From: Planoprotostelium fungivorum
Lineage: Eukaryota > Evosea > Variosea > Cavosteliida > Cavosteliaceae
Assembly (NCBI GenBank): GCA_003024175.1
Contig: MDYQ01000011.1
Coordinates: 124,001-188,000, forward strand
DNA length: 64,000 nucleotides
Direction: 5' to 3'
Numbering within the stretch: position 1 is the stretch's first letter; each line of letters begins with the position of its first letter. The notes under the pieces were generated by a model. The model was given only the letters and a program-made list of their open reading frames with translations, was not told where the DNA came from and ran no database searches. A program made the position numbers and the translations under genes. Below, one piece after another: positions 1 to 12,682 of this stretch.

Positions 1-2042
1 AGTAGAAACAAGCAGAGGAAGAGAGGACGAGAAAGAGAGAAGAAGAAGCGAGGAGGGAAGAAGATAGAAAGAGACACGAGGAACATCAAAAAGAGCAAGA
101 AGAAAGGATGAAGAAACAGAGAGGTGACACACATCATCCATCACGATCATCATCACGATCATCATCATCATTGACAAGTGATGATAACCTTACCTTGTGA
201 CAGAGAAGGAGCTGGCAGCCGAGCAGGAGAGGGAGAGGCTAGAGAAAGAAGATAAGATGAGAAACGAAGAGGCCATGATGAACCGCGCGAGAAGGGAAGC
301 CGAAGAGAAGAAGCAAGAAGAACTCCTCCGCATCAAGAGAGAAGAAGAAGAGAGACAGAGGTGAGTCTACACCGTTGTAGATGGACCGTGACCAATTTTT
401 CTCAGGACAGAAGAAGAAGCGAGACAGAGACAGTTGATGATCGAGGATGACAAGAGGAGAAGAGAAGAGAAGGAGAGGATGGAGGAAGATGAACGTCGTC
501 GGTACGTAACACCAAATTTCCACCGATTTTCCACGACATTTCCATCCTGATTCACGAGCAGCATCGCAGAGAAGGTCAGACAAGACGAAGAGAAGAAGAA
601 TGCCGCAGAGAGGGCTAAATTAGAGAGTGCAGCGAAACAGAAGAAGGTGGAATTAGAGGAACAAGAGGAAGAACAGAAGACACCAGCCTCTCCCACAACA
701 GTGAAACGAGCTCCAGGTTTAGAGAGAGCCTGGAAGGCTGAGGGTGAGAGGAGCTATTTATAGGTGCTCCAGAAGAATGACGGAAGAATAGGATTCAAGC
801 CCAGAATGTTGTCTGTGGGCTCCCAGAGGGGGCTGAACGTTACGGCTTCGCCTGGAAGCTCACCGGTGGACAGTTTCGTGTCGGGGTGAAGCTGCAACTG
901 AGTCCAAAAATAGAATTGATGCGTTGTAGATCGCCACCCACCTCCACGAACGACCGCGAAGTGACGGAGTTGCGAGAGCAGGTGATTTTTCGAAGAATAT
1001 TCTCTCTACAACGACTGAATACGAGTAGGTGAAACAGTTGACAGACAAGGTCCACGAATTGGAAGACACCATCGCAAAAGACATCTCAAAAGATGTCTTT
1101 GTAAAACTAGAACTCGAGCTGCGAAGGATGGTGAGAACATTCCACCCTCTACAACGCTCAACTCCCCCAGGAAAAAGAATACGAAGAATTACGCAACCGC
1201 TATCGATTAGACGAAGAACGATTCAGAATGGCAGAAGAGAAGAGAGAGCAAGAACAGAAGACATGCAAAGAATTAGAAGAGGAAAACCGAGGCAAAGACA
1301 ACCACATCAGGAGGCTGCAGAAGAAGCTGAAGGCTGCGAGAAAGGAAGAACCAGAGAGTACATCAGCTAGCGTGGGGTCGTATTCAAATATGACCGCCGC
1401 AGCCAATTCCGGCGCTCACTCAAGCATGAACGGAGGAGGGGCCGAGCAGGGAGACGTACAGAAGGACAGGTGAGAGGGGGTGGGAGGTCGAGAGTGACTC
1501 GTTGTAGATTGATTTCCAAGCTGAGAGAGACGATATGGGCTCACCAACAGCAGAACTCGGCTCTGAGTGTGGAGGTAACATATAGATCTCTCTTTTGGTT
1601 GGCTGAATTTGAAACAGATGAGCCGAGAAGCCTCCGCCTTTCTGATGAAGATGAGAGTGAAGGATGAGGTCATCAGACAACAGGAGAGGGAGATGAAGGC
1701 ACTGAGAGAGAACCATTCTCTCATCCGAGAGAAGTTTGTCGCCCAACAGGTGATGCATCAACATCACGAGATGACATCACAAGCATTATTCTGATGAGAA
1801 GACAGATCGGTTTAGACAGTCCACATGACGATAACTCGAAAGACGTCGAATTACAGAAGATCCAGCGCGCCTATTTCTTCTCCATCGCTGTGGCATGCAA
1901 GTTGCAGTATGCACCGGAGAGCAACATGAACATAACGGAACTATTAGAGAAAGCCATATCGTTGAATGTGGAGTGGCAAGAGTATCAAGAGTGGATACCC
2001 AAACAGATCATCGACTATTCGAAGAAGCATCCACCACAATAA
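1..2042 (+). CDS. Coiled-coil protein, 5' end outside the window
   Basis: The visible part is dominated by Glu/Lys/Arg/Gln-rich heptad-like sequence typical of a long coiled coil. The first exon is open from the left edge, so the start codon is missing. Exons are separated by short introns, for example about 361-405 (GTGAGT...TCTCAG, containing a CGTTGTAGAT word), about 497-559, and one beginning near 891. After the coiled coil there is a compact C-terminal segment (about 1794-2042) with hydrophobic helices (IQRAYFFSIAVACKLQ) ending HPPQ and a stop that overlaps an AATAAA sequence. I do not recognise the family. An alternative 3' end reaching about 2226, where another coiled-coil-like stretch (LQEEQLRRREE) precedes a stop, cannot be excluded. 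Function is unknown; a cytoskeletal or scaffold role is only a guess. Confidence 0.6.
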
Positions 2043-2226
2043 ATGTCCATCTCTTTGTACTTGATGTTGATGATAGATGGTGTGACGTCTGGAAATGGAT
2101 AGGTGAACATCTCGATTCCATCGAGAAGAGAAGAGAGGAAGAATGCAAGATGAGATCATTACATTGTCGATGATGTTGACCTCTTCTAGGTTACAGGAAG
2201 AACAATTGAGAAGACGAGAGGAATAA

Positions 2227-2669
2227 GGATCCGAAATGAGACGGCTGCGACCGATCATCTCCCGTCGCTACGATACCACGACAGCTGTAGAAGTCGTCAG
2301 GTCCCTACTATAGGAAGTCCGACCACCTGAAGATCTCCTCTTTGCGATAACGGTGACAAGCAAAACACTCATCAGGACAGTTTGCCGAATAAGGTGAACC
2401 GATTCACCTGAAGATCTTCCTCTTACCACGAAAGAATCTGAGTCGAGTCCGGTGCATCGAACGGGACACGTCAGCGTTCTTCTAAAAAGTCACGGAGACA
2501 TCAGAGTAGTCAGGCTAATTGATTCCATTCTTGACCGATGATCTCCTGTTCAGTGATACGGGAACTACCAATGGAAGGTTTCAGGAAGCTTTCACTCAAA
2601 TCAACGATCGCTGTGGTGATCCGTTAAGTCTCGCTTCACAATCATTCTTCAGCGGTCCGACAGTCGAGC
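2227..2669. other. Intergenic region before the FG-GAP gene
   Basis: No convincing coding sequence is visible on either strand. The stretch separates two plus-strand genes and probably holds the 3' flank of the coiled-coil gene and the promoter of the next one. No clear TATA box or repeat stands out. Confidence 0.5.
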
Positions 2670-5600
2670 ATGCAGCGCCTCTTCTTCTTCTGTACCCTAC
2701 TCTCCTTGGCCTTCGCCACTTGTCAGTACGGTGTGGCTCATCCCTACTTTGGTGATGACGCCTGCTCATGCTACCCCGGATTCAGCGGCACCAACTGTAC
2801 CGTCAGACCCAGCAGCCTGTGTCCTTACCGCCCGGTGTCTTCCGTCAACTCTGCCTTCGACGCTCAGCTGTCTACCTACTCCTCCCCCTCTGGTCTCAGC
2901 GTAGACATTCTCGCCAGCTTGGAGCAGACACCTTACCTCTTCCCTTCCTCGAACGACACTCTCGCCGGTAACGACACCGCCTACGTGGCAGACACCACCA
3001 TCACCTTCGATAGCGTAGCCACACCCTGTGACTACCCGGGACCGCTCTGGTCGGCTCTCTCTCCCAACAACAACTGCAATGATCACTTGGCCGGACAGTT
3101 AGACTGGCAGAACCTTCTCAACACTTGTGGTTTCGTCCGCAACGGTGCTGGTGCCTACAATGGAAGTCTCACTGCTACTCGTACGTACTCCATCCCCACC
3201 TCCTTCGGTCCCATGGGTAGAGTGGAGTCCGCTAGTGTACCTATATACATCACGTGAGTGACAGTTTTCGGGGAGATTTCTGATGGTGACAGGTTCCCCC
3301 TGACCGCCACCGCATCGACCGACGTCCAAGTTCAAGACAACGTTGTCGTTGTTGCCAACACCACTGTCTTCTCCGTATCCGTTCTCTCCAAGGTGAGATC
3401 ATCACATCGATCGTCATCACGATGAGAATTGTTGACCTCCACGCAGGTTGCCTTCGATCCCATCACCTTCAAGTGGAACATCGCCATCACCACCATCACA
3501 GCTGCTCCTTATCAGCTGAACCTCCTCACCCCTACCACCAACGATAACGGCCGTACCGTCTCTGCTGGTCTCTCCGCTTGCAACATCGTCAACGGAAACT
3601 GCGTGCAGACTGCAAGTTTCTACGCTCCAAACTGTGCCGCTCTCAACGTCATCATCAACCTGTCATTCAACGCCACCTGCAGAGCTGACAATGCCAACTG
3701 CACTCAGCCCACGTCGAGCAACGTGAACGCTGCCGTCACAGTCACCTCCGGTAGCTCTTGCCCCATCGCCACGACTATCTCTTTCAGCGGAGCGACTCTC
3801 TTTGCCTCCAACCGATCCGATCTGGCCTACCAGACGAAGATCTTCGGTACCAGAGACACCGGATACTTTGGCGCCAACTTGTACTCTAGCCAGGCCAAGA
3901 TCAACTCTCTCACTCCCGTGCAAGTGTGCTACAAGTACAACTACACTGGATCTTCCTACAGCGTCACCAGCTGCCCTTCCAACGCTGGTACTCCTCACCC
4001 CAACACCGAGGTGAGACATCTCCCGGCGATAAACGATCACTGACTCTCCCTTTCAGGTCGATTACACTCCCTCGACAATGTCTTCCAACTCTTACTTTGG
4101 TTTCTACAGCAGTATGTCTGGTGATGGATTGTGGTCTGCCGGTAGCTCTTTCGTTCTCGACAAGGTGTACATCTACTCTCACGCCAACAAGGCCAGTCCC
4201 GTCCTCACCCAAGTCATCAACGCCGTCGGCACCGCCAATGGTAGATTCGGTGGCTCGATCGGATTCTCTCAGAACGGAAACATCCTCGTAGGTGGGTGTC
4301 ACTCATCTCGCTGTCACCTCTAACACTTGACAGTCGGAGCTCCCCTGCAGGGTGGTGCTACTTACGACGGAAGAGCTTACATCTTCTCTCGAAGTGGTCC
4401 CTCTCAAAACTACACCCTGGTCACCTCTCTGGCTCCCCCAGCTTGTGACAGATGTTACTTTGGTTGGTCTTCTGTCGTCTCGGGTGACGGAAGCACCGTC
4501 ATCATTTCCGCTCCCAACAGCGACGCCGGTGCCAACAAGAGTGAGTTTCAGCTCTCGTGACCTTCCTCTCATCTTCTTCCAGTCTCTCGCGTCTTCTTCT
4601 ACACCGCTGCCAGCTCTTGGGCCCTCCAAAAGACTCTGACGTACAACAACATCACCTTTGGATCTTCTCTCGCCGTGAACTACGACGGTTCCGCCATGGT
4701 TGCTGGAGGTGATATCACATGACGTCGATTCTTCCTCTCATCTCTCTGCAGTTCAAGACTACAGCTCTTCTTCTCAGTACGTCTCTACCGGTACCGTATA
4801 CCTTGCCTTCAAGTCCACCAATTGGGCACCTGTCAAATTGCCCGATCAGCCTCCCATGATCAACTGCGCCCTCGGTCTCACCGTTGCCATGAGCAACGAC
4901 GCCAAGACAATCGCAGCCAGTGGACAATTCCAGTGCAACTACATCTTCACTAACATCAACGGCACTTGGACTTACTCTCAGGTCAGACGTAACTCACGAT
5001 TCGGACAATTTGGAATGTCCGCTGACGGTCTCACCACCGTGTGTGAGTACTTCACGTGTTCATCACGTCATCCAGCTGACTCCATGGATAGTGGGAGCTG
5101 AGAGCGAAGGAGGAGCTTATCTCATCAAGCAGTGGGCCGCAGGAAGTTTCTCTACCGAATTGATCACCGGTCCTTCTTTCGTGACCGGATTGTCTGAGGG
5201 CGGCACGGGTAACACTTTGACCCTCTCGTCGAGCGGCTCCACCCTGTCTCTCGGTACTTATGGCGCCGCCTCTCCAGGTCTCACTTACGTCGGAAAGATG
5301 TCTTACATCTCCATCCAATGTGGACCCTCCGGTGCCGTCTGTGCCACCGACTCCGACTGCTGTGGTTCCGGCCTGTCCTGTAACTCTGGTATCTGTACCA
5401 ACACCACCTCTTGTACTACCACCCAAGTCAACGTCATGGCAACATCCGATTGCCTCCCCCTCAACTGGACCACGTCCAGCACCCCCGCCGGCTACCTCAC
5501 TGGGTTCATCGTCCCCTGGGCTCAGAATCCCGCCGTCTACAACAAGGGCCCCGTCACCGTGTACGCCACTTTGAAGATCAACTGGGACGGAGTCAGCAAG

Positions 5601-5795
5601 AAGCGTTCGTCCAACGAGGCACTCATCACGGCCGGCTCGGTTGTCAGCTTCACTGAATCACCCGTTCAGAACGATTCCCCTGCACCCACGCCAGTACCTC
5701 TGACGACTCACGAGGAGAGTGGAAGAATCGTGGGCGCCGGAGCAGTACACTTTTTGGGTGTCGCCGTTGCCATCGTCTGTGCATTATTCGCTTGA
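2670..5795 (+). CDS. Secreted FG-GAP/beta-propeller-like glycoprotein with a C-terminal anchor
   Basis: The protein begins with a signal peptide (MQRLFFFCTLLSLAFA), followed at once by an EGF-like Cys cluster (CSCYPGFSGTNC). A long Ser/Thr/Asn-rich extracellular region with many N-x-S/T sequons comes next. The second half has repeats of the FG-GAP or integrin-alpha propeller type, with phrases such as SMSGDGLWSAG, VSGDGSTVIISAPNSD and VGAPLQGGATYDGRAYIF. A Cys-rich block near 5310-5420 (CATDSDCCGSGLSCNSGIC) and a hydrophobic C-terminal tail (VHFLGVAVAIVCALFA) suggest a GPI or membrane anchor. I count seven short introns, including 3254-3292, 3393-3446, 4011-4056, 4292-4333, 4541-4582 and 4709-4751. 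A cell-surface adhesion or recognition role is inference from the fold. Confidence 0.8.
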
Positions 5796-5942
5796 TCTTC
5801 CATCACCGAAACTTTTATATAAATCATCACGGTAATCGAAATCGGTGCATTCATTTGAACCACCAGAAGAGCACAAACGACTCGGTCTCACACACGTTCT
5901 CGGCAACGTGATGAGATGATGTCATGTACAAATAATTTATAT

Positions 5943-7098
5943 TCATTCGGTCGTCTTAGGGTTCATGAATCTCTGTTCAATGGGTGTCTCTCTCTTCTCG
6001 CTCGATTCGGGTCGCTGATCGAGCTCTGATTGCGATGAACTCGGACGACACGATTCTAATGTCTTTGTGGCGATGCTCTTCATCTCGGCGAATTTGGGTA
6101 ACAGTTTGATCTTCCTCTGGTATAGATCTCCTCCCATCTTCTTGGCGCTGTTGGCCTCGATCTCTAATTGATGATGAAGCTGTGTGGTCCTCTCCACCAA
6201 GTGTTGGATTGTGTCCACATCGTTGTCCTTCAAGAAGGACGAGCAGAGGTCTCCAAAGTGTTTGTAGCACATCTTGAACTCTTTGAGAACGACCTGTTTT
6301 CATGTGAATGGCGATCCCATATCATCATCATGTCTACCTCTTTGCATCTTCTGCGGTCCTCTGGATTCTTGTGATAAGGACTCATGCATTTTTGGTAGAG
6401 GGAGTTCGGATCGAGCTCAATGTGTTCTGCGCAGTACTGGGGTGCGGGGCCGATGTACTCTTTCAGAGCTGCATTACGACACTGGCATTTCCTCTTTCGG
6501 TTGTATCCTATGCATTGTACGGCTCCCTTATCGACTTCGACCTGAGATGCAAATGAGCCATTTTGGGTGATTTAGGTGCACATCACCTTCGGACGAGTGT
6601 TTCTGGGCTTGACGGTCTCCATCTTTCTCTTTTTACTCGTGTTCTGCTCTTCGTATGACATCATAAGAGGATACATTTGTCTGTGCGAATTGTCAGACAC
6701 CACCAAACGCCATCGTTCCTCACTCTAAATCTCTCATTGGTGCTGTTGGTGCTGTAGTGCTAAAAGGTGCACTCATCATATCTGTGGGCATTTGCCATCT
6801 TGGTGGGGCAAAGGAATCCCACGCTACTGGAGAGTGGCGTATGTATGGTTGAGTTGGAACGTGATAGACGTTGACATTGCCAAACGGATCATGTATGGCA
6901 TCTGTTCGCTGGTCTGACCAGAACTCCCACGCCCCTCTCTCTGTCATAAACTGTTCCTTCTCATACTCGAACAGCTGTTCTTAATGAGAAATAGACACAA
7001 AGCCGCGCATTATAAAACGATGCGGACGTCGCATGTCTGTTCATGCCAGAGACGTTTGGACGTACCTGATTGCAAGAAGGCAAGCTGTGTCCATCCAT
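5943..7098 (-). CDS. Cys-rich, putatively zinc-binding nuclear protein
   Basis: The model starts at 7096-7098 (MDGHSLPSCNQ), crosses an intron, and continues through NFGNVNV-type sequence to a basic KKRK stretch (residues about 115-120), a possible nuclear localisation signal. The next exon holds a Cys/His cluster: QCIGYNRKRKCQCRNAAL, then QYCAEHIELDPNS and CMSPYHKNPEDRRRC. The spacing recalls the C-x-n-RKC...YC..H putative DNA-binding finger of KANSL2/INO80D proteins, but I am not certain of that match. The C-terminal third is helical and charged. Introns are 35-50 bp. The gene is convergent with the FG-GAP gene, with about 147 bp between stops. Chromatin association is inference. Confidence 0.65.
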
Positions 7099-7269
7099 CC
7101 TTCTTCTATATTAACCGCCTTCTCGAATCTGTTTGTTTTGTTGCCCGTTTTCGGCGGCCTTCTTGACAGGAATGAAGGAGGACCGCCGAAGCTATGACAA
7201 ATGTGACAAGCTTATCTTAGCTATCCTAGATCTCATAAGGGTAATCAGATTAAGTCGCTATCTCTAGCT

Positions 7270-10200
7270 TTATTCAGTCCAGATCTCGCTCTTCTTCTCG
7301 ATGATCGACTCCACCACCGAGTTCACCGTCTAATCAACATCAGATGATTCGAGATGAGATCACGCATCACCTGTGAATTAGACAACATGGATGTGGGTGA
7401 CTCGTTCTCTCCTCCGGATAAGAGGTTCGGGGCGAAGCAACGAGCCAAATTACCCGCAGTCATCTTGGAGACGGAAGCATGCGATGCACACTTGTGTAAG
7501 AAGAAGATGAGGGACTTGAGCATGTCTTGGTTGGGCTGTGGAAGCTGCACGATGACATCTCTGAGGAGTTCTACCTTCTTTCCGTCATCGTGCATCCTTC
7601 CGGCCTGTAAGAATCTCTCGTAAGAGGCGACAGTTAAGAGGGGCTGTCCATCACATCAGATCGTCAATTGTGATGTCCACATCATGTGAAGATGTATGAG
7701 ATGATGAACGTCGAGTGATCGTGATGGTGACGATGTGATGGTGATCATCTCACATCAGGTAGCTCTCTAAAGTACATTTTGAGCATGCCAGAGATGACGT
7801 GTATGGAATAATCTGGCAACTCCACCGGCTCACCCTCCTTGATCTTCTTCTTCAACTCGGCCACTTTGATCTGATCTCCGTTGATTCGAAAGATTCCCTC
7901 CACCTCCATGGCTGGCCCTGTCAGTCCCAAATCCGTTGCTCCACCTCACCATTTTGGGACAGGTAATCGATCATAGTGAAGCAGATGTGCTTCTCATCGT
8001 TCAGCTTGCAGATCTCCATCGAATCTTCCAGCGGAACACCGAAGAACTTGACCGGTTTGGCCTCGGCCGTCTGGGAATTGGGACCGTTCGGCTGAAATAG
8101 ATCTGGAGACATTGAGACCGATCTGACAGGTCACGTGACTCACTGAATGCTCCTCGTAAGTCTCTGAGTGAGCCTAGTGGGTTCTTGAAGGCTTCGAAGA
8201 AGGAGCCACCCTCCTTGGCTTCTTTTGATGCCTGATTCGTCTCCATGGTACCAGAACGCCCCACCCGGGATCCCGGTCTAATAATAGCGTCAGTCCATCT
8301 ACAACGAGGCATTCGTCCATCTACAACGAGGACTCACAGTCCGGTGCCCTGCTCGCGACTGGCAAAGAGGTTGAACAAGCTGGGACGTTCGGCCATATTG
8401 AACTTGTCACGGAGGGAGGACCACGTATCCTTGGTCGGGCTCGTTGTAGATGGAGTCTGACTCACGGTGGGGGTAGGAGGTGGTGTGGAGGTGGGCGGGG
8501 GAGGTGATGCAATGGTGGGTGATTCTGCAGCTTTCATCATCTGAGCGGCAACCGATTTAGCGGCAGCTTTCTCTTGCATGGCTCTCTTGTTGGGTGTAGC
8601 TGAGGCCCACGAGGCCACTTTGGACTGTCAAAAATGTCAGTGACGTGTAGTGACGTCATCGAGTGAGTACTCACGGAAACCTCGGTGGAAGATTCGGACT
8701 GTACGCGTGAGTACGTACGATGGTAAATCGACTCACCTCGGATTTTTCCGTTTTTCCGGCCAAGTGTCCTGCGGTCTTGAAGCCCGACAGCATATCCTTA
8801 CGACCTGATGACGTCATCAATATCGACTATAGAATGTCGACATACCCAGCGTGGCCTTTCTCTCTCCTCTGTGTGAATGATTCTTCAATCTCTTCTCAGC
8901 AGCTTCTTCATCTTTCTCTTCCTCTGCAGATTGTGGATGCTCCATGATGGAAGATCCTATTCCAAGATTATTCTCAGAAATTTCCCGGAAATGTCTTCAC
9001 CCCTGCCGTAGGCTGGTCGAGCCAAATTAGCCGAATAAGTGATCCACCGGATAATCGGATCATCTCTCGGATAAAGTCTGGCCGTGTAATCATCCGGATT
9101 GACCGCCAAGACATTACCCTGATGACGTCATCCCTCTGGCTCGTTGTAGACGGTGAAAATTCTCACCTTGAACATCTCGTAATCCACCTCACAAGTCTTC
9201 TCCACGTAAGACTTCTGCAAGGTCTTTAGATCTGGCAGAGATTTCAAAACGTCGACGAAGACCTTCGGATTCGCTTCCGCCGACCTCAAGAAGGGATGCT
9301 AATAATAGATCAGCCTCGTTGTAGATCGATCGTCCTCACGGTCAGCAGCTCTCTCGCGGAGGCTCTGTGGGAGGGTTCGAAAACGAGGCACCTCTTTAGA
9401 AAGTCTTTGAAGTCGGCGGACCACTTCTCGGGGTGTTGTAGTGAGGGAGGAGCATCACAAGCGATGTGTTGTAGTGCCTCGAGGGGTGAATCCAGGTGAA
9501 AGTGTGGGGGAGAGTGTTCGGCCATCTCTGAATGGGGTTATTCGATGAAAACTCGATGAAAACTCACCGATGGCGATGATTCCTGTGGCCCAGATGTCGA
9601 CTTTTTCGTTGAAATGTTCGGAAGAAATGAGTCTGGATCATTCGTTAGATTCGAGTGAATGAAATAAAAACAAATAAAATGAAGACAGATCTGAGAGGGG
9701 AGGACAGGTGATGACGCTCACTCGGGTGCGCTCCAGTATGGACTGGCCTCTAGCATGTCCATCTTCTCACGAGCTGTTCAGATGAGCATCCCATCACGAT
9801 GAAGATGATGACGTCACGATGAAGATGATGACGTCACGATATGTGTGGACTCACTCTCTGTGACGTTCTGCGACACTCCAAAATCTGCGATTTTGACGGA
9901 TCCGCTCGGCTTGACTAAAACATTTGTCGATTTCAGATTCTCTATCTCATCGTCAATCATCACTTCCCTGAGTGCACGTCTGTGAGGTCACGTGACGTCA
10001 CATTCGAATGGAATCTCCACTCACTGTGTGTGACACCAAATTTGTGAAGGAAGGCGAGACCCCTGATGAGAGAAGAGCAAACGACGGCGATCTGCATCTC
10101 TGTGAACTGATAGTCTGGGTAAGCTCTCAGGATATCTGAGATGGATGAGTCGAGCATCTACAACGTTGTAGATGCGTACCAGCTATGGAACACTGGGCGT

Positions 10201-10908
10201 ATTCTGTGACCATGAAGGCACCATTGTCTTTGATGAAACATCCGTAATATCTGGAGTGATCAGAAGAGAGGAGAGAGGTGAACCCACTGGACGACATATG
10301 GACACAGGGTCTTCTCTTGCATCACATTAATGTTATTGATGATGGAATGGAAATCCTCTCTCTTGGCATCATCGACATCTCCCTTTGTCTCTGAAGAACT
10401 TGAGTGTGAAATAACCTAGTGATCTTGACTCACCATGATATTTAATCGCGAACTTTTCACCCTCTCCACCCAATCTCCTTGCGTAATAAACACTTCCCGA
10501 GTAACCTTTCAACATGTGAATCCAACATCTTGTACATGATTCGAATGGATGGCCTCACTGGATCCGAGAATATCGACGATCTCAAAGACATCCAACTTCT
10601 TCTCCCTCTGCTGCTTCAATTCCTCATGGCGTTCCTGTGGATCTCTCAGGTGAAATGTCCATATCGTCACCCATCACCTGCTCCTCTTGTGGCGTGGATG
10701 TATGTTCAGCTTCGAAGAAGAAACAGTTTGTACACACGTTCGGCCTCCACTTCTGAGGTGTGAAGTTCAAACAGTGCTGTATGCCCGAGGAATCATCCTG
10801 AAACTTTAGAACCTTCTCCTTGTTCTCCAATCGTATAAAATGACTCCGTCGCGACTTCTCTCGATCCGCAAAGCGTTTGTGGGGGCTAGGACGAGCGAGG
10901 TCAGTCAT
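7270..10908 (-). CDS. Ste20-like (probable pseudo)kinase fused to a RhoGAP domain
   Basis: The protein starts MTDLARPSPHK and has an N-terminal WRPNVCTNCFF motif. A Ste20/MST-type kinase domain follows: glycine loop (ILGSGYSGSVYYA), VAIK-type lysine (KFAIKYH), CPYVVQYYGCFI, DFG (KIADFGVS) and activation-segment SPYWSAPELI with EKVDIWATGIIAIEMAEHSPP. The catalytic loop reads best as HKNLKSTN, so the HRD aspartate is missing. After a kinase-associated tail, an intron at about 8957-9001 (GTGAAG...ATAG) joins the frame into a Pro/Ser-rich linker and a C-terminal RhoGAP domain (about 7930-7270) with the arginine-finger motif GIFRINGD and LPDYSIHVISGMLKMYFRELP. Expected role: recruiting and turning off a Rho/Rac GTPase. 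The fused reading removes what would otherwise be a stop and a start only 11 bp apart. Confidence 0.8.
9795..9840. repeat. Two 20-bp direct repeats with TGATGACGT cores, in an intron
   Basis: A 20-bp unit beginning CACGATGAAG is repeated twice in tandem with a third partial copy, inside an intron of the kinase-RhoGAP gene. Each unit carries the GATGACGTCA word seen in many other introns of the window. Confidence 0.8.
10156..10173. repeat. Perfect 18-bp palindrome ATCTACAACGTTGTAGAT
   Basis: This is the complete inverted form of the intron word CGTTGTAGAT. It lies in an intron of the kinase-RhoGAP gene. The same perfect palindrome recurs at 25016-25033. Confidence 0.9.
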
Positions 10909-11271
10909 CCGATGGATGATGATGTCGGATGTTTTTGATGAAGAGATTTCAGAAATTCTTCTGACAGACGTGTTCCGGACGTCATTCTCATGCTCGGGCT
11001 AAAGAGGTCACTCTCCCTTTGGAGAACTACTCCCTGCATCATGACTTCTGATCACGACGTCACGGGTGATCACCACACGGACGATGCTGACGGTGTCTTT
11101 CGTCCTGGAACATTTACACTTTCCAGAAGTGTCAGTGTGATCAGGAACCACTTAGAAGAGACAAGTCACCTTCCTATAGAGCCCCACACGAGTCCACGCA
11201 AACGATAAATTCGAAACAACCGCGAACTCTTCACATTCACTCATTCGACAAAGTAGCCTTTATGGTTCTTC
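10909..11271. other. Intergenic promoter-side region of the kinase-RhoGAP gene
   Basis: About 360 bp lie between the start of the kinase-RhoGAP gene and the stop of the membrane-protein gene upstream on the same strand. A 72-codon open frame on the plus strand (10990-11208) has no recognisable features and I do not treat it as a gene. The region presumably contains the kinase promoter. Confidence 0.45.
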
Positions 11272-12682
11272 TCAATCGCTCTTGAGAGGAACTTCTGCAT
11301 TCTCTGCCATCCAGAAAGAGAAGGCAGCACCAGGTCCGAGGAAGATGATTTGGGGTAGATAAGCCAACAGACCGCGGCTACCTCTAACTGCTCCCGTTCC
11401 AAAGGTCATCATGATCAACAGAGCGGTGGCCAGAACGAGATAATCCAAAGACAAGACGACTCTACCCATATCCGATATCTGTCGACCGTATCACGATCTG
11501 AGACTCATCGTGTCATCATCATGTTCTTCACCTGCTTGACCGAGAATATGTCCACGAAGAGTGTGTTCACGTTCAACCTGGGTAGAGAGGCCACTCTGGG
11601 CAATCCATATGATGGAGCGTTGTCGTAGTCTAACAGTGCGGCTAACAATCTGTAACGTGTCGGTCTCGCGTTAAGAACGCGATGACTCACCTGAAGACCG
11701 CTCCAACGTGAAGAATGGAAGCCAAGCCGGCGACAAAGTACCAGAATTTGCGTAAAGCGGCCGACTTATCATTGCTATCGAAAGCCACAGTGAAGGGTAG
11801 ACCGGCTATGATGGAGAAGGGGAGGTAGTATAAGAATGCGACCACGATAGGCAAGAATTGGAAGAGGGTGACGGCCCACAAGGTATTCGGCTAATCGTAA
11901 AATGAGTGTTTGGATGATGATGGATGTAGTGATGGATTCACCTTGGATTGACCGAAGAGAAAGAGGGAACCACCGTAGAGGAGGAGGGTTGAGAAGGCGA
12001 TGGCCGAGAGTCTGCTGGCTGAGGGGAGTCGCTTCACTCGAGTGTTGTGGAATAATAGGATGAAAGCTGGGGCGGCTATCACATTGAATGCCACGGCGAT
12101 GGTGACTGTGAAGAAATCAGATGATCGTGTGGAAGACCCGGTGGGAATGAACGGCTTACTCAATTGGGCCACAGTGAGAGTGAGAGGAGCAGCAAAGATG
12201 AGTAGCTTGGGAATGAAAGATCCACCAGTTCTCTCTGTGACTGCTTGAACAGCCAACCATGCGTAGACCGTTAAGAAGGTGGGTGAAAACAGGTCGAGAG
12301 CGGCAGTGCCCCAGAAATCTTCCAGTGCAGAGATGAAGGTGGGTGTAATCTAGCATTGTCAGCTGACCAAGAGAGGATCAAGATCAGACCTGACAAAGGA
12401 AAACATTGATTGGGAATAAGACAGACTCTGGTATCTCAGACACTGACGAGAATCAGCTGGATTCTATGACGTCACCATCCAGGCGAAAGACACACCGTAG
12501 GGCTGAAGGGAAGGATGAAAGAAAGAAGTGAAATCGACATAGGTTTGACCGTCTGGATGCAGAGCGAGCTTCTTGCATTTTCCAGAGTCTCTGGGAAACT
12601 GAGAGGCACTTCGGATAATGACCTGTAGCAGGGCTACCGCCAATGTGACGTGCAATAGAATTTGAACAAATCGAAACACCAT
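11272..12682 (-). CDS. Polytopic membrane protein of unknown family
   Basis: The model starts MVFRFVQILLHVTLAVALL (12682), an N-terminal membrane helix or signal anchor, and ends AEVPLKSD at 11272. Several exons encode hydrophobic helices: VYAWLAVQAV, LLIFAAPLTLTV, FFTVTIAVAFNVIAAPAFILL, LSAIAFSTLLLYGGSLFLF, LFQFLPIVVAFLYYLPFSII, FWYFVAGLASILHVGAVF, SLDYLVLATALLIMMTF and LAYLPQIIFLGPGAAFSFW. That gives roughly eight transmembrane segments. A short soluble loop after the first helix has paired Cys/Lys residues. I do not recognise the family, and no transport motif is obvious. The exact splice structure near 12350-12480 is uncertain. Confidence 0.6.

Noticed and set aside
239-696. Minus-strand Phe/Leu/Ser-rich frames opposite the coiled-coil gene
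   Set aside because: They are the antisense of Glu/Lys-rich coding sequence, which always yields Phe/Leu/Ser-rich shadows.
8943-8959. Separate kinase and RhoGAP genes with only 11 bp between stop and start
   Set aside because: A GTGAAG...AATAG intron removes the stop and keeps the frame, and its sequence matches the local intron style, so one fused gene is more likely.
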